Assembly (NCBI RefSeq): GCF_009834025.1
Contig: NZ_CP047156.1
Location: 930,001-994,000 of the forward strand
Direction of reading: 5' to 3'
Length of the DNA stretch: 64,000 nucleotides
Source of the DNA: Epidermidibacterium keratini
GTDB taxonomy: Bacteria; Actinomycetota; Actinomycetes; Mycobacteriales; Antricoccaceae
Shown here: positions 35,623-43,965 of the stretch, in pieces
Layout of the letters: each line of letters opens with the position of its first letter
Position numbering within the stretch: the stretch's first letter is position 1
The notes under the pieces: model-generated
Seen by the model: only the letters and a program-made list of their open reading frames with translations
Databases searched by the model: none
Told to the model about the DNA's origin: nothing
Made by a program: the position numbers and the translations under genes

Positions 35623-36660
35623 CTACTGGTTAGGGATCTGCGGGAAGATGTTTGCCGCCTGCTCGCCCTCGTCGTACTGCTCAGAGCCCTTGCCGACGAT
35701 AAGCGGGTCCGGGGCGCCGACGACGTCGCGATCCTTGCTCGGGTAGTCGAACTGCGACAGCACAAAGCGCATCGCTTCGATCCGCGCCCGCTTCTTGTCA
35801 TTGGACTTGATGACCGTCCACGGCGCTTCAGGGGTGTCGGTGTAGAAGAACATCGCCTCCTTCGCCGCCGTGTAGTCATCCCACTTGTCGATGCTCGCGA
35901 GGTCGGTCGGTGACAGCTTCCACTGCTTGACCGGGTCAGTACGCCGAGCGGCGAAGCGTTCGGCCTGCTCGGCGCGACCGACCGAGAACCAGAACTTGAT
36001 GATCGTGATCCCGGCATTGACCAGCATCCGCTCGAACTCGGGGCAGGAGCGGGTGAATTCCAGATATTGCAGCGGAGTGCAGTAGCCCATCACGCGCTCG
36101 ACCCCGGCCCGGTTGTACCAGGACCGGTCGAACATCACGATCTCGCCGGCGGCCGGCAAATGCGCGGCGTACCGCTGGAAGTACCACTCGGACTGCTCGC
36201 GCTCGGTCGGTTTCTCCAGCGCCACCACTCGGGCACCGCGCGGGTTGAGGTGCTCGGTGAAGCGCTTGATCGCCCCGCCCTTGCCCGCCGCGTCACGGCC
36301 CTCGAAGATGATGACGACCTTCTGCCCGGTCTCCTTGACCCAGCTCTGCCACTTCAGCAGCTCGATCTGCAGCTGGCGTTTGAGCTTCTCGTATTCCTTG
36401 CGCGGCATCTTCTCGTCGTACGGATAGCCGTGCCGCCAGGCGGGCAACTCATCCGGCGCGGACTGCGGCGCAGGCTCGTCGATGCGGCGAAGCTCTGCGA
36501 TCTCGTCGATCTCCGGGGTGATGTCGCGCGCACCGGGCGGCTCGTCGGCCACGAGCTCGACCACTTCGCCGCGCTGGTCCTTCACCTTGTGTGGGCTGGT
36601 CGCCTTTGGGTTCTTCGGCCGGTTTCCTTCTGGTTTGGCATTGTTGCTGCGCGTAGCCAT
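35623..36660 (-). CDS. ppk2: Polyphosphate kinase 2 (PPK2)
   Basis: A 345-residue P-loop kinase that transfers phosphate between polyphosphate and nucleotides. The first 85 residues are charged and variable. Walker A is IIFEGRDAAGKGGAIKRFTE, the lid region includes RGARVVALEKPTEREQSEWY, and Walker B is VMFDRSWYNRAGVERVMGYC. The single PPK2 domain of about 230 residues with an N-terminal extension fits class I. ATG 36660 has GGGGAAG upstream. Confidence 0.93.
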   Translation of the reverse strand: MATRSNNAKPEGNRPKNPKATSPHKVKDQRGEVVELVADEPPGARDITPEIDEIAELRRIDEPAPQSAPDELPAWRHGYPYDEKMPRKEYEKLKRQLQIELLKWQSWVKETGQKVVIIFEGRDAAGKGGAIKRFTEHLNPRGARVVALEKPTEREQSEWYFQRYAAHLPAAGEIVMFDRSWYNRAGVERVMGYCTPLQYLEFTRSCPEFERMLVNAGITIIKFWFSVGRAEQAERFAARRTDPVKQWKLSPTDLASIDKWDDYTAAKEAMFFYTDTPEAPWTVIKSNDKKRARIEAMRFVLSQFDYPSKDRDVVGAPDPLIVGKGSEQYDEGEQAANIFPQIPNQ

Positions 36661-36729
36661 CGCTTCCCCGCACGGTCGGTCTCGACTCGGACACCGCCAG
36701 CCTAAACCGCCAGCCGGGTGCACTGGGGG

Positions 36730-37614
36730 TCAGCCGGATGCCGCTTCGACCTCGCGGATGAACTGCCGGTGAACGGCGCTGGCATCGAGTACGCCGGACG
36801 CTCCGAACGCGGCAATGTCGGCCGCGTCCGACGTACCCGGCCAGGTGTGCTCGGCCGTCTCGTCGACCAGCAGGCGCACCGCAGCGAAGCCGTCGGCTCG
36901 CTCAAAGCGCAGCTCCCGAACGGAGGGAGCCGGACTCGTTGCCCGTTCGCGTACGCCGCCAGCGTGCGCGGCCCAGCGGCGGACGGCATCGTCGACGGAC
37001 TCACCCCAGCGCGGGCTCGTCCCGCCGGCGTACGGGTTGATCTGGTCTCGGGCGCCGTGGATCGCCAGCACCGGCGGCACCTGGCCGGCAAGATCCTCTG
37101 GATAGCGCACCCCGCTCACGAACGTGACCGACGCGAGCCGCCTGTCGACCGCGGCAACGAACGGCGCGAGAAGGCGCGCGCCGCCGGAGTAGCCGCGCAG
37201 GTGGATGCGCTCCGCGTTGATCCCGAGCTCTGCAACGACGTGACCGATCAGCCGATCGAGAAAGTCGATGTCGTCCGGCCCGGAGCGTGGCGTCGACTCG
37301 CCCGGCAGAGGCGCGCCTGGGATGTTCCAGGCCCATCCGGCTCCGATGCGCTTGTCCATCGTGAAGTCGATCGCCGCTTGCGGCGCGATCACCACTGCCT
37401 CGCCAGCCGCGACGAGCTCGTGCGCGCCCGTGACGGCAAGATGATGCGCTGGCGTCAGCCCGCTGCCGTGTAGGTCAACGATCGCTGGCACGTCAGCAAG
37501 GTCAACGTCGGTACGCCGCACCACGGTGAAGCGCCTGGTGTCTGCACCGGATCGGAGCTCGCGGCGTTCGTGCACGACACCGTTGTCGTGACGGCTGCCG
37601 GACCCCGACACCAC
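36730..37614 (-). CDS. PHB-depolymerase/feruloyl-esterase-type hydrolase
   Basis: A 294-residue alpha/beta hydrolase of the LpqC-like esterase branch. IVDLHGSGLTPAHHLAVTGA holds the oxyanion loop (residues about 45-64), GYSGGARLLAPF the nucleophile Ser (about residue 140), PVLAIHGARDQINPY the acid, and ETAEHTWPGT the catalytic His. No signal peptide, so it is predicted to be intracellular. Its start codon overlaps the oxidoreductase stop by one nucleotide (shared 37614), so the two are cotranscribed. Confidence 0.82.
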   Translation of the reverse strand: MVSGSGSRHDNGVVHERRELRSGADTRRFTVVRRTDVDLADVPAIVDLHGSGLTPAHHLAVTGAHELVAAGEAVVIAPQAAIDFTMDKRIGAGWAWNIPGAPLPGESTPRSGPDDIDFLDRLIGHVVAELGINAERIHLRGYSGGARLLAPFVAAVDRRLASVTFVSGVRYPEDLAGQVPPVLAIHGARDQINPYAGGTSPRWGESVDDAVRRWAAHAGGVRERATSPAPSVRELRFERADGFAAVRLLVDETAEHTWPGTSDAADIAAFGASGVLDASAVHRQFIREVEAASG

Positions 37615-38624
37615 TAGATGGACTCGCTGCCGTGCGGGAGCAGGACCGCCCTGCCGCGGGCATTCGGTCCGAGAGTCCCGAAGGCCGTCGCCGCCTCGGC
37701 AAGCGGGTAGGTGCGGTCGACTCGCACGGGAGGCAGCGACCCGTCCTCGATCCGCGGAGTGAGCTCCCGCAGCATCTCGGCGGCATCCGCAGCCGAGACC
37801 CGCCCGGTATAGAGACCTTTCACCACCAGCGACTTGCGATACAGATCCAACAGGTCGACCTCCGAGGGCACCTCGTCCGGCGGCGTACTCAGCAGGACGT
37901 AGCGGCCATTTTGTCCCATCGCACGCAGCAGGTGACCGGCGAGCTTGCCTCCCACGGCGTCCACTGCCGCGGCCGCACCGTCAGTCCCGACCGCCTCCGC
38001 GATGTCGGTGGCGATGTCGGGGCCGTCGATCACGACCGTGTCAAAGCCGGCCTCACGAACCAGCGCGGCCTCATCGTCGTTGCGCACCACAGCGACGACG
38101 TGCGCGCCATCGCCTCGTGCGATCGCGGCTGCTGCGCCGCCCACACCCCCGGCGGCTCCGGTGGCGATGAACGTCGAACCGGACTCGATCTGCCCGGTCA
38201 GCCGCAAGGCATAGGCCGCGGTGAAGAAGGCGAGCGCCGACGCCGCGGCGTCGACGAACGACAGGCCCTGCGGCAGCGCGGTAAGAGCATCGCGCGATAC
38301 CGCTAGATACTGGGCATAGGTTCCGTCGCGGTCCAGACCCAGGTCTCCCCCTCCCGAGCCCCACACCGAGGTGCCGACGAGCGACTCGGGACCCTCGATG
38401 ACAACCCCGGCGAAGTCGCGGCCGAGGATGCGCGGAAACGGTCCGGGCAGCACACCACGGCAGGCGAGCATGTCGCTGCGGTTGATGGAGGCGGCACGGA
38501 CTTCGACGAGGACGTCGTCGGCGCCGATCGCGGGCACGTCGACGACGGTTTCGCGAAGATCTGCCGGATCACCGGCTGCATCGGGGCGCAACGCCCGCAT
38601 CGTCGTACTCGAGCGCGTAGTCAT
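37614..38624 (-). CDS. Quinone-oxidoreductase-like MDR dehydrogenase
   Basis: A 336-residue medium-chain reductase. The N-terminal GroES-like part has RAASINRSDMLACRGVLPGP and ILGRDFAGVVIEG, and the NAD(P) Rossmann part has FIATGAAGGVGGAAAAIARG. The cysteine ligands of zinc-dependent alcohol dehydrogenases are absent, so it is a zinc-free quinone/enone reductase. It is the first gene of a two-gene unit with the esterase. The 124-bp region before it is AT-rich (38659-38682, with TTATCAAATATCA), a probable promoter or operator. Confidence 0.88.
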   Translation of the reverse strand: MTTRSSTTMRALRPDAAGDPADLRETVVDVPAIGADDVLVEVRAASINRSDMLACRGVLPGPFPRILGRDFAGVVIEGPESLVGTSVWGSGGGDLGLDRDGTYAQYLAVSRDALTALPQGLSFVDAAASALAFFTAAYALRLTGQIESGSTFIATGAAGGVGGAAAAIARGDGAHVVAVVRNDDEAALVREAGFDTVVIDGPDIATDIAEAVGTDGAAAAVDAVGGKLAGHLLRAMGQNGRYVLLSTPPDEVPSEVDLLDLYRKSLVVKGLYTGRVSAADAAEMLRELTPRIEDGSLPPVRVDRTYPLAEAATAFGTLGPNARGRAVLLPHGSESI

Positions 38625-38748
38625 CGATCGATCCCCTCGTCCGGCCGTCGCGACCTACTGTTATCAAATATCAGGATAGTGTGGTTTGTGGGCGACCGAC
38701 TGTCAACGCTCCAGCGAAATGTGCGGGTCCGGCCGCGCAGAGCGGGGA

Positions 38749-39942
38749 CTACCCCGCGACCACTCCGGTGCTGCGCAAGGCAGCGACGTCGGCCTCGGAG
38801 TAGCCGAGCTCGGCGAGTACGCCGTCGGTGTGCTCACCCAGCAGCGGACCGGCCGTGCGCACCGTCGGCGTGGTTGCCGACAGCTTGGCCACTGGACCCA
38901 GCACGTTGATCTCACCCATGACCGGATGGACGACAGTCGCGGCCATCGCGCGCTGCGCGACCTGGGGTTGCGCCATCGCTTCGGCGTACGTAAGCACCGG
39001 GCCGCCGGGCACTCCTGCGGCGTCGAGGCGCTGCGCCCAGTAGTCGGTCGGGTGCTCTCGCAGCAGCACCGACAGCTCATCCTCAAGCTGGTCGACGCGA
39101 GCGATCCGATCTGCGGACGCGGCGTACTCCGGACGCGTGATGAGATCGGGACGCTCGAGCACGTCGCGGCAGAGGATCTCCCACAGCTTCTGGTTGTTGG
39201 CGCCGATCGTCACGTAGCCATCTTTGGTCGGAAACGCTTGGTACGGCGCGATCTTTCGATGCCTCGAACCCGTGGCGACCGCGTCCTCGCCGGCGCCGAA
39301 GTAGGCACCTGCTTCCCACACCGTGAGCCCGATTCCGGCATCAAGTAGCGACACGTCGATGTACTGCCCCTCGCCCCCACGGAGCCGATGCACGTAGGCC
39401 ATCGTGATCGCGAGCGCGGCGTTGAGGCCGGCGGCGAGATCGGTGACGGCTACGCCCATCTTGGCCGGCTGGCCCTCCGGCGCGCCGGTCATCCGCAGGA
39501 ACCCGGCCATCCCTTGCGCGATGATGTCGAAGCCGGGCCGTCGGCTGATCGGACCGGTCTGCCCGAAGCCGCTGATCGAGCAGTAGATGAGGTTGGGGTT
39601 GGACCCCGCGACACTGGCGTAGTCGACGCCAAGACGGGCGGTGACTCCCGGGCGGAAGTTTTCGACGACGACATCGGCGCGGTCGATGAGCTCACGAACG
39701 ATCCGGACACCGTCGTCGCTGCGTAGATCGACTGCGATAGAGCGCTTGTTGCGGTTGGGCTGCTGGAACGGGAAGCTCTCACCGCCGGACTGCGGGCCCA
39801 TCGCGCGCGAGTCGTCGCCGGTGCCGGGCCGCTCGATCTTGATGACGTCGGCACCGTAATCGGCGAGCTGCATCGTGCAGTAGGGACCGGCGAGGAACTG
39901 GCTGAAGTCGACGACGCGTACGCCGTCCAGCGGCAGCGGCAC
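38749..39942 (-). CDS. CaiB/BaiF (class III) CoA-transferase
   Basis: A 397-residue enzyme of the formyl-CoA transferase family that moves CoA between carboxylic acids. The N-terminal DGVRVVDFSQFLAGPYCTMQ and DYGADVIKIERPGTGDDSR are typical, and the catalytic Asp is in VAVTDLAAGLNAALA. Reading is open to 39996, but GTG 39942 overlaps the upstream stop (TAGTG) with GGAG 8 nt upstream, which marks coupling, and matches the family N-terminus. It is the last gene of the leftward SDR operon. It probably activates an acid intermediate for breakdown. Confidence 0.9.
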   Translation of the reverse strand: MPLPLDGVRVVDFSQFLAGPYCTMQLADYGADVIKIERPGTGDDSRAMGPQSGGESFPFQQPNRNKRSIAVDLRSDDGVRIVRELIDRADVVVENFRPGVTARLGVDYASVAGSNPNLIYCSISGFGQTGPISRRPGFDIIAQGMAGFLRMTGAPEGQPAKMGVAVTDLAAGLNAALAITMAYVHRLRGGEGQYIDVSLLDAGIGLTVWEAGAYFGAGEDAVATGSRHRKIAPYQAFPTKDGYVTIGANNQKLWEILCRDVLERPDLITRPEYAASADRIARVDQLEDELSVLLREHPTDYWAQRLDAAGVPGGPVLTYAEAMAQPQVAQRAMAATVVHPVMGEINVLGPVAKLSATTPTVRTAGPLLGEHTDGVLAELGYSEADVAALRSTGVVAG

Positions 39943-40823
39943 TACTTGGCTCCGGTTGTCGATGCCGACAGCGACCTCGGATCGCGGGGACCCCAACCGC
40001 CATGCCCGACCTGGCTGAAGAACTGGTCAAGCAGCAGGTTGTAGAGCTCGGGCTCCTCGAGGTTGGTGACGTGCCCGGACTTCGGCAGCACTGCCAACCC
40101 GCAGCGCGGAACGATCCGCTTGAGCATCAGGTCGGTCTCCAGCACCCCGTCGTCCTCGTCGCCGGCGATCACCAGCAGCGGCGCGTCCATCGCGGCAAGC
40201 TCGTCCTGCAGTGCATACAGCGACGGACGCGACTTCTGCACTGCGCGCATCGTGAGGCTGGCTCCCAGATCGCTGTGCTCAGCGAGCACCTGCACGTGCT
40301 CGGCGTGTCCCTCGGGGTCCTTCGCTGCATACTGCACCCGGGCCGGACCGATGCCGTACCACGTCGCCATCGTCGCCGCTCCCTCGTTTTCGAAGGCCTG
40401 CGCGATGGTCTCGCTCTCCTCGCGGAACTTCTCCTGCTTCTCCGGGTGGGCGCCATACCCCGCACCAGAGGCGACGAGGCCGAGGACTCGGTCCGGATGG
40501 CGCATACCCACGTGCAGTACGGCGAACCCGCCCATCGAGTTGCCGACGAAGTAGGCCTTCTCGGCGCCGATCGCGTCGAGTACGGCGACCGCGTCATCTG
40601 CCGCCCGATGCTGGCCGTAGGCCGTCGGGTCTTCCGGGACGTCGGAGGGCGGGTAGCCGCGCGCACCGTAGGTGATGCACCGGAACCGGCGCGAGAAGTA
40701 GCGCAGCTGGTGCGGCCAGGATCGGTGGTCGCCGGCGAACTCGTGCACGAAGACGATCGGCGTACCGCTGCCGCGCTCCTCGTAGTAGAGACGTACGCCG
40801 TCGTCGGTGGTCGCGTAGGGCAT
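39942..40823 (-). CDS. Alpha/beta hydrolase (enol-lactonase/C-C hydrolase type)
   Basis: A 293-residue hydrolase of the 3-oxoadipate enol-lactonase and ring-cleavage hydrolase branch. IVFVHEFAGDHRSW gives the oxyanion loop, FVGNSMGGFAVLHVG the Ser nucleophile, VIAGDEDDGVLE the acid and PKSGHVTNLEEPEL the His. The last 25 residues (after FFSQVGHGG) are an unusual tail. AGGAGG lies upstream of ATG 40823. It is coupled to the CoA-transferase. A role in opening a ring product is inference from the neighbours. Confidence 0.88.
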   Translation of the reverse strand: MPYATTDDGVRLYYEERGSGTPIVFVHEFAGDHRSWPHQLRYFSRRFRCITYGARGYPPSDVPEDPTAYGQHRAADDAVAVLDAIGAEKAYFVGNSMGGFAVLHVGMRHPDRVLGLVASGAGYGAHPEKQEKFREESETIAQAFENEGAATMATWYGIGPARVQYAAKDPEGHAEHVQVLAEHSDLGASLTMRAVQKSRPSLYALQDELAAMDAPLLVIAGDEDDGVLETDLMLKRIVPRCGLAVLPKSGHVTNLEEPELYNLLLDQFFSQVGHGGWGPRDPRSLSASTTGAK

Positions 40824-40849
40824 GGCTCCTCCTGAGTCCTTCGGTCAGG

Positions 40850-41440
40850 CTATCTCCGGCGCAGCAGCCGGATCAGCGCGTACGTAGCGATGGCGCTCGC
40901 TGCGGCTGCCACAACAGCGGCGGCCGATACGGCTGGCGACACAGTGCGCGACTCGGTGATGCGCTCCGGCACCGGTGGTGTGATGTCGTCCGGCGGCGGG
41001 CTGGACAGAGCTTGCTCGACGTTGGCCGCGAAGCGTATGAGTGTCTGAGTACTGGCCTCGGTGAGCGCACCGGCGCCGAACTTCGCAGCCATACCGCGGA
41101 TGCTGAGATCGGTCTCGACCTGCAGCCACGTCCGATCGTCGCGCGGAGTCAGCCGCACCGAGACGAGTGCGTCTGCGCGGCCGCCGCCCTCGCGCTCACG
41201 CCCATAGGCGCGGACCCGCAACATCATTTGCTGCCGGTCGATTTCCCTCAGGGACGCGACGCCGGTGTAGTCGGCGGTGTAGGGACCGAGGCGCAACGTC
41301 AGCGCCCCCTCGGCGCCATTGCCTTGCCGCCGGGTCACCGAGGCCCCCGGCAGGCACGCCGCGACGCGCTCGGGATCCTGCAGCAAGGCGAAAACTTCGT
41401 CTATGCCGCAGGCAATCTCGACGTCATCGCACAGCTGCAT
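40850..41440 (-). CDS. CoxG-like SRPBCC protein with C-terminal membrane anchor
   Basis: A 196-residue protein. Residues 1-150 match CoxG/SRPBCC (MQLCDDVEIACGIDEVFALL; DPERVAACLPGASVTRRQGN; ADYTGVASLREIDRQQMMLR), proteins associated with CO-dehydrogenase-like molybdenum hydroxylases. Residues about 165-196 form a membrane helix (SAAAVVAAAASAIATYALIR) and a basic end, so it may hold the enzyme complex at the membrane, as proposed for CoxG. ATG 41440 is the first in-frame ATG after the SDR gene. It lies in the SDR operon, not in the hydroxylase operon. Confidence 0.85.
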   Translation of the reverse strand: MQLCDDVEIACGIDEVFALLQDPERVAACLPGASVTRRQGNGAEGALTLRLGPYTADYTGVASLREIDRQQMMLRVRAYGREREGGGRADALVSVRLTPRDDRTWLQVETDLSIRGMAAKFGAGALTEASTQTLIRFAANVEQALSSPPPDDITPPVPERITESRTVSPAVSAAAVVAAAASAIATYALIRLLRRR

Positions 41441-41448
41441 AGACTCGC

Positions 41449-42246
41449 TCAGCGCTCCATCAGGGGTTTGCGCTGGGCACCGTCGATCGGGATGTGCGCG
41501 CCGTGCACCGCGCCGACCCGGTCCGAGCACAGCATCGTCACCAGAGCGGCGACCTCCTCGGGCTGCGTGATGCGACCGATCGGCACAGAGCGCTCGGCGG
41601 CCTTGCGCGCCTCGTCTTGGCTGACGCCCATGTCCCGGGCGAAGGCCTTCTCCAGGGTGTCCCATCGATCGGTATCGACCGGGCCGGGGTTGACGGTGTT
41701 GACGCGCACGCCCTTAGGCCCGTACTGGTCGGCGATCGAGGAGGCGAAGTTGAGGTCGGCCGCGTTCGCCGCTCCGGCGGTCATCTCCCAGAAGCTGGGC
41801 TTCAGCCCATCGTTACCCACGACCAAGATGATGGTGCCCTTGCCTTGCTTGACCATCTGGGGCACGACTGCCCGCACCGAGCGCACGTAGCCCATGAACT
41901 TCAGGTTCAGCGAGGAGTGCCACTGCTCATCGGTGAGCTCCTCAAGCAGGCCGCCTGGCGAGCTGCCCGCGCAGGTGACGAGGATGTCGATCTTGCCGAA
42001 CTTCTCCAGTGCGGCCTGCACGCAGCGCTCGACGTCCTCGCTCTTGCTCATGTCGCCGGCATACCCGACGACCTCCTGGCCGGTGGCCTCACTGAGCTCT
42101 TTCGCGGCCTTCTGGAGGTTGTCGTCGTCGCGCCCGGTGATCACGCAGGTGACACCTTCGTCGCCGAGGTGCTTTGCGACCTGGTAGCCGATGCCCTTGC
42201 TTGCTCCGGTGATGAAGGCAACCTGCCCAGCGAGGTTGAGATCCAT
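41449..42246 (-). CDS. SDR-family protein lacking the canonical catalytic Tyr/Lys
   Basis: A 265-residue Rossmann protein. The cofactor loop FITGASKGIGYQVAKHLGDE is intact. The usual active-site Ser-Tyr-xxx-Lys is not: after TIILVVGNDGLKP the segment reads SFWEMTAGAANAADLNFASS, with no Tyr-xxx-Lys at the expected place (Asn replaces Lys). The C-terminus VGAVHGAHIPIDGAQ is normal. It may be a non-classical dehydrogenase or hydratase-like SDR. ATG 42246 is preferred over the longer frame to 42327, which would run through the operator. First gene of the operon with coxG-like, hydrolase and CoA-transferase genes. Confidence 0.88.
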   Translation of the reverse strand: MDLNLAGQVAFITGASKGIGYQVAKHLGDEGVTCVITGRDDDNLQKAAKELSEATGQEVVGYAGDMSKSEDVERCVQAALEKFGKIDILVTCAGSSPGGLLEELTDEQWHSSLNLKFMGYVRSVRAVVPQMVKQGKGTIILVVGNDGLKPSFWEMTAGAANAADLNFASSIADQYGPKGVRVNTVNPGPVDTDRWDTLEKAFARDMGVSQDEARKAAERSVPIGRITQPEEVAALVTMLCSDRVGAVHGAHIPIDGAQRKPLMER

Positions 42247-42274
42247 GATGCGCTCCGATTTCGACGGGTTCGGA

Positions 42275-42297
42275 TGGTATACCAAGTTGGTATACCA
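42275..42297. promoter_or_regulatory. Tandem GntR-type operator before the SDR operon
   Basis: Two perfect palindromes TGGTATACCA at 42275-42284 and 42288-42297 are set 13 bp apart, 29 bp before the SDR start. The same word occurs at 43048 and, with small changes, at 49167, 57651 and 57663. The gntR gene at 49208 is the obvious candidate binder. GGTATA repeats are known targets of the FCD-type regulator NanR, a useful parallel but not proof. Confidence 0.75.
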
Positions 42298-42330
42298 GAT
42301 CGAAACATCCGCGGCGGCAAAGCGCAAGGC

Positions 42331-43005
42331 CTAGAAGGTCGCCTTGCCGTCCCAGCCGGCGTTGCGAGTGCGCTCTCGCGAGAGCTGCTCAACGAGCCCG
42401 GGAGCCGAGGTCACCGTCTTGAAGTCGGCGACGGCCCGAGGATCCAGACAGAGCAGGTGCTTCACAAGCACACTCGCCGCCTCCCAAGGATCCGGCGCGA
42501 TCTGTGGAATCAGCCCATACGCCAGTAGCTGCTCGGCATCGAGCCACCGCGAGCTCAGTGCGAGATCGGTAGCGACCGAGCGGCCCACCAGCTCTGGCAG
42601 GATCCACGCACCCACGACAAGGCCATGGCCCGCACCGACCCAACGCATGCGGGCGCCTCCGCCGGCCACCCGCAGATCGGCCGCCGCCATCAGCTGCGCT
42701 CCCCCTCCGACCGCGAGACCCTCGACGACGGCGACGACCGGTCCTGGCCGCGTCACCATCAGCTCGTAGATCGCATAGAGGGTGTCGCTGACCTGCGCGC
42801 GATCGTCGTCACTCGCGCGCAGATCCGCCCCAGCGCTAAAGACATCCGGACTCGTGCTGCCGAGCACGAAGACGGCTTCGGGGTCTCGCTGGAGCTCGGC
42901 GTACAGCGCAGTCACCGTGTCGAGGCCGATGGCGTTCTTGCGTGCCGGATCGGCGAACCGGAAGCGACGTGCACCTGCCCAGTCGTCGATCTCCCCCTGT
43001 GCCAT
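42331..43005 (-). CDS. Enoyl-CoA hydratase/isomerase homologue lacking both catalytic Glu
   Basis: A 224-residue crotonase-fold protein. FSAGADLRASDDD (CoA/oxyanion loop, residues about 61-73) and VVAVVEGLAVGGGAQLMAAA are recognisable. In rat mitochondrial hydratase the second region reads GGGCE and a later block PE; here the positions are Gln (GGGAQ) and no Glu (RMRWVGAGHGLVVGAW), so hydration as in classical enzymes is unlikely. Another crotonase reaction or a non-enzymatic role is possible. ATG 43005 gives the normal N-terminus; the frame beyond it runs over the operator and FAD-subunit gene. It is divergent from the molybdenum-hydroxylase operon. Confidence 0.82.
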   Translation of the reverse strand: MAQGEIDDWAGARRFRFADPARKNAIGLDTVTALYAELQRDPEAVFVLGSTSPDVFSAGADLRASDDDRAQVSDTLYAIYELMVTRPGPVVAVVEGLAVGGGAQLMAAADLRVAGGGARMRWVGAGHGLVVGAWILPELVGRSVATDLALSSRWLDAEQLLAYGLIPQIAPDPWEAASVLVKHLLCLDPRAVADFKTVTSAPGLVEQLSRERTRNAGWDGKATF

Positions 43006-43047
43006 CACGGCCCTTTCGATCGTCGCCCCATATGCGTATGGTGCGTA

Positions 43048-43057
43048 TGGTATACCA
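43048..43057. promoter_or_regulatory. GntR-type operator in the divergent region
   Basis: TGGTATACCA, flanked as ATGGTATACCAA, lies 35 bp before the FAD-subunit start (43093) and 42 bp before the hydratase start (43005). It could control both directions. It is preceded by two copies of TGCGTATGG, which may be degenerate half-sites. Confidence 0.72.
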
Positions 43058-43092
43058 AATTTCGATCTGAAATCTTCCCGTGAGGGGACGGC

Positions 43093-43965
43093 ATGAAGCC
43101 CGCATCGTTCGAGTATCACCGCGTGTTTACCGCCGATGAGGCCGTCACGCTGCTGGCCGAGCTCGACGACGAGGCGAAGGTGCTTGCCGGCGGTCAAAGC
43201 CTCGCGCCCATGATGAACTTCCGGTTGGCCCGTCCGAGCGCCCTCGTCGACATCAACCCGGTAGGTGAGCTCGACTATGTGCGCCGCGACGGCGACGTAC
43301 TGAAGATCGGCGCGCTCACCCGGCACCGCACCATCGAGCTGCTTGATGATCCCTCGATCATCGATGGGTACGGCGTACTTCCTAGTGCTGCTAGGCATAT
43401 CGGCCACTTCCCCATCCGCACCCGGGGCACTGTCGGCGGCAGCATCGCGCACTCCGACCCATCGGCCGAATGGTGCCTACTGGCACTGCTGCTCGATGCC
43501 CAGATCGTCACGCTCGGACCGCAGGGACGCCGCGAGACGGCGGCGCGTGACTGGTTCACCGGCTTCTTGACAACAAGCATCGAGCCGGGCGAGATCGTCG
43601 TCGAGACCGCATTTCCGCGTCCACGGGCACGTGCCGCACTCACCGAGTATGCGCAGCGCAAAGGTGACTTCGCGATCTGCTCCGCCGCAGTCGCCTACGA
43701 CGACGCAGACGGCGTGATGAGCGATCCGGCGATCGTCCTAGGCGGCGTCGCCTCCGAACCGTTCCGCAGCTCCGAGCTTGACGAGATCGCCTCCGGCCTT
43801 CCTGCCGAGCCGTCGAGCTTCACCCGGATCGCCCGCGCCGCAGCCGATCTCATTGACCCGCCGTCTGACCTGCATGGCGACTCGGCGTACCGAAAAGATC
43901 TGGCACAGACCATGATCGAGCGGGCCTTCGCTGAAGCCGCCGACGGACCGGTGAGCGCTCGATGA
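43093..43965 (+). CDS. Molybdenum hydroxylase FAD-binding (medium) subunit
   Basis: A 290-residue subunit of the CoxM/XdhB type. FAD motifs are LAGGQSLAPMMNFRLARPSA (residues about 33-52) and TRGTVGGSIAHSDPSAEW (about 111-128), followed by the CO-dehydrogenase flavoprotein C-terminal domain. It passes electrons from the 2Fe-2S subunit to an acceptor. GAGGGG precedes the ATG, and the gene overlaps the large subunit by 4 nt. First gene of a four-gene operon. Confidence 0.92.
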   Translation: MKPASFEYHRVFTADEAVTLLAELDDEAKVLAGGQSLAPMMNFRLARPSALVDINPVGELDYVRRDGDVLKIGALTRHRTIELLDDPSIIDGYGVLPSAARHIGHFPIRTRGTVGGSIAHSDPSAEWCLLALLLDAQIVTLGPQGRRETAARDWFTGFLTTSIEPGEIVVETAFPRPRARAALTEYAQRKGDFAICSAAVAYDDADGVMSDPAIVLGGVASEPFRSSELDEIASGLPAEPSSFTRIARAAADLIDPPSDLHGDSAYRKDLAQTMIERAFAEAADGPVSAR

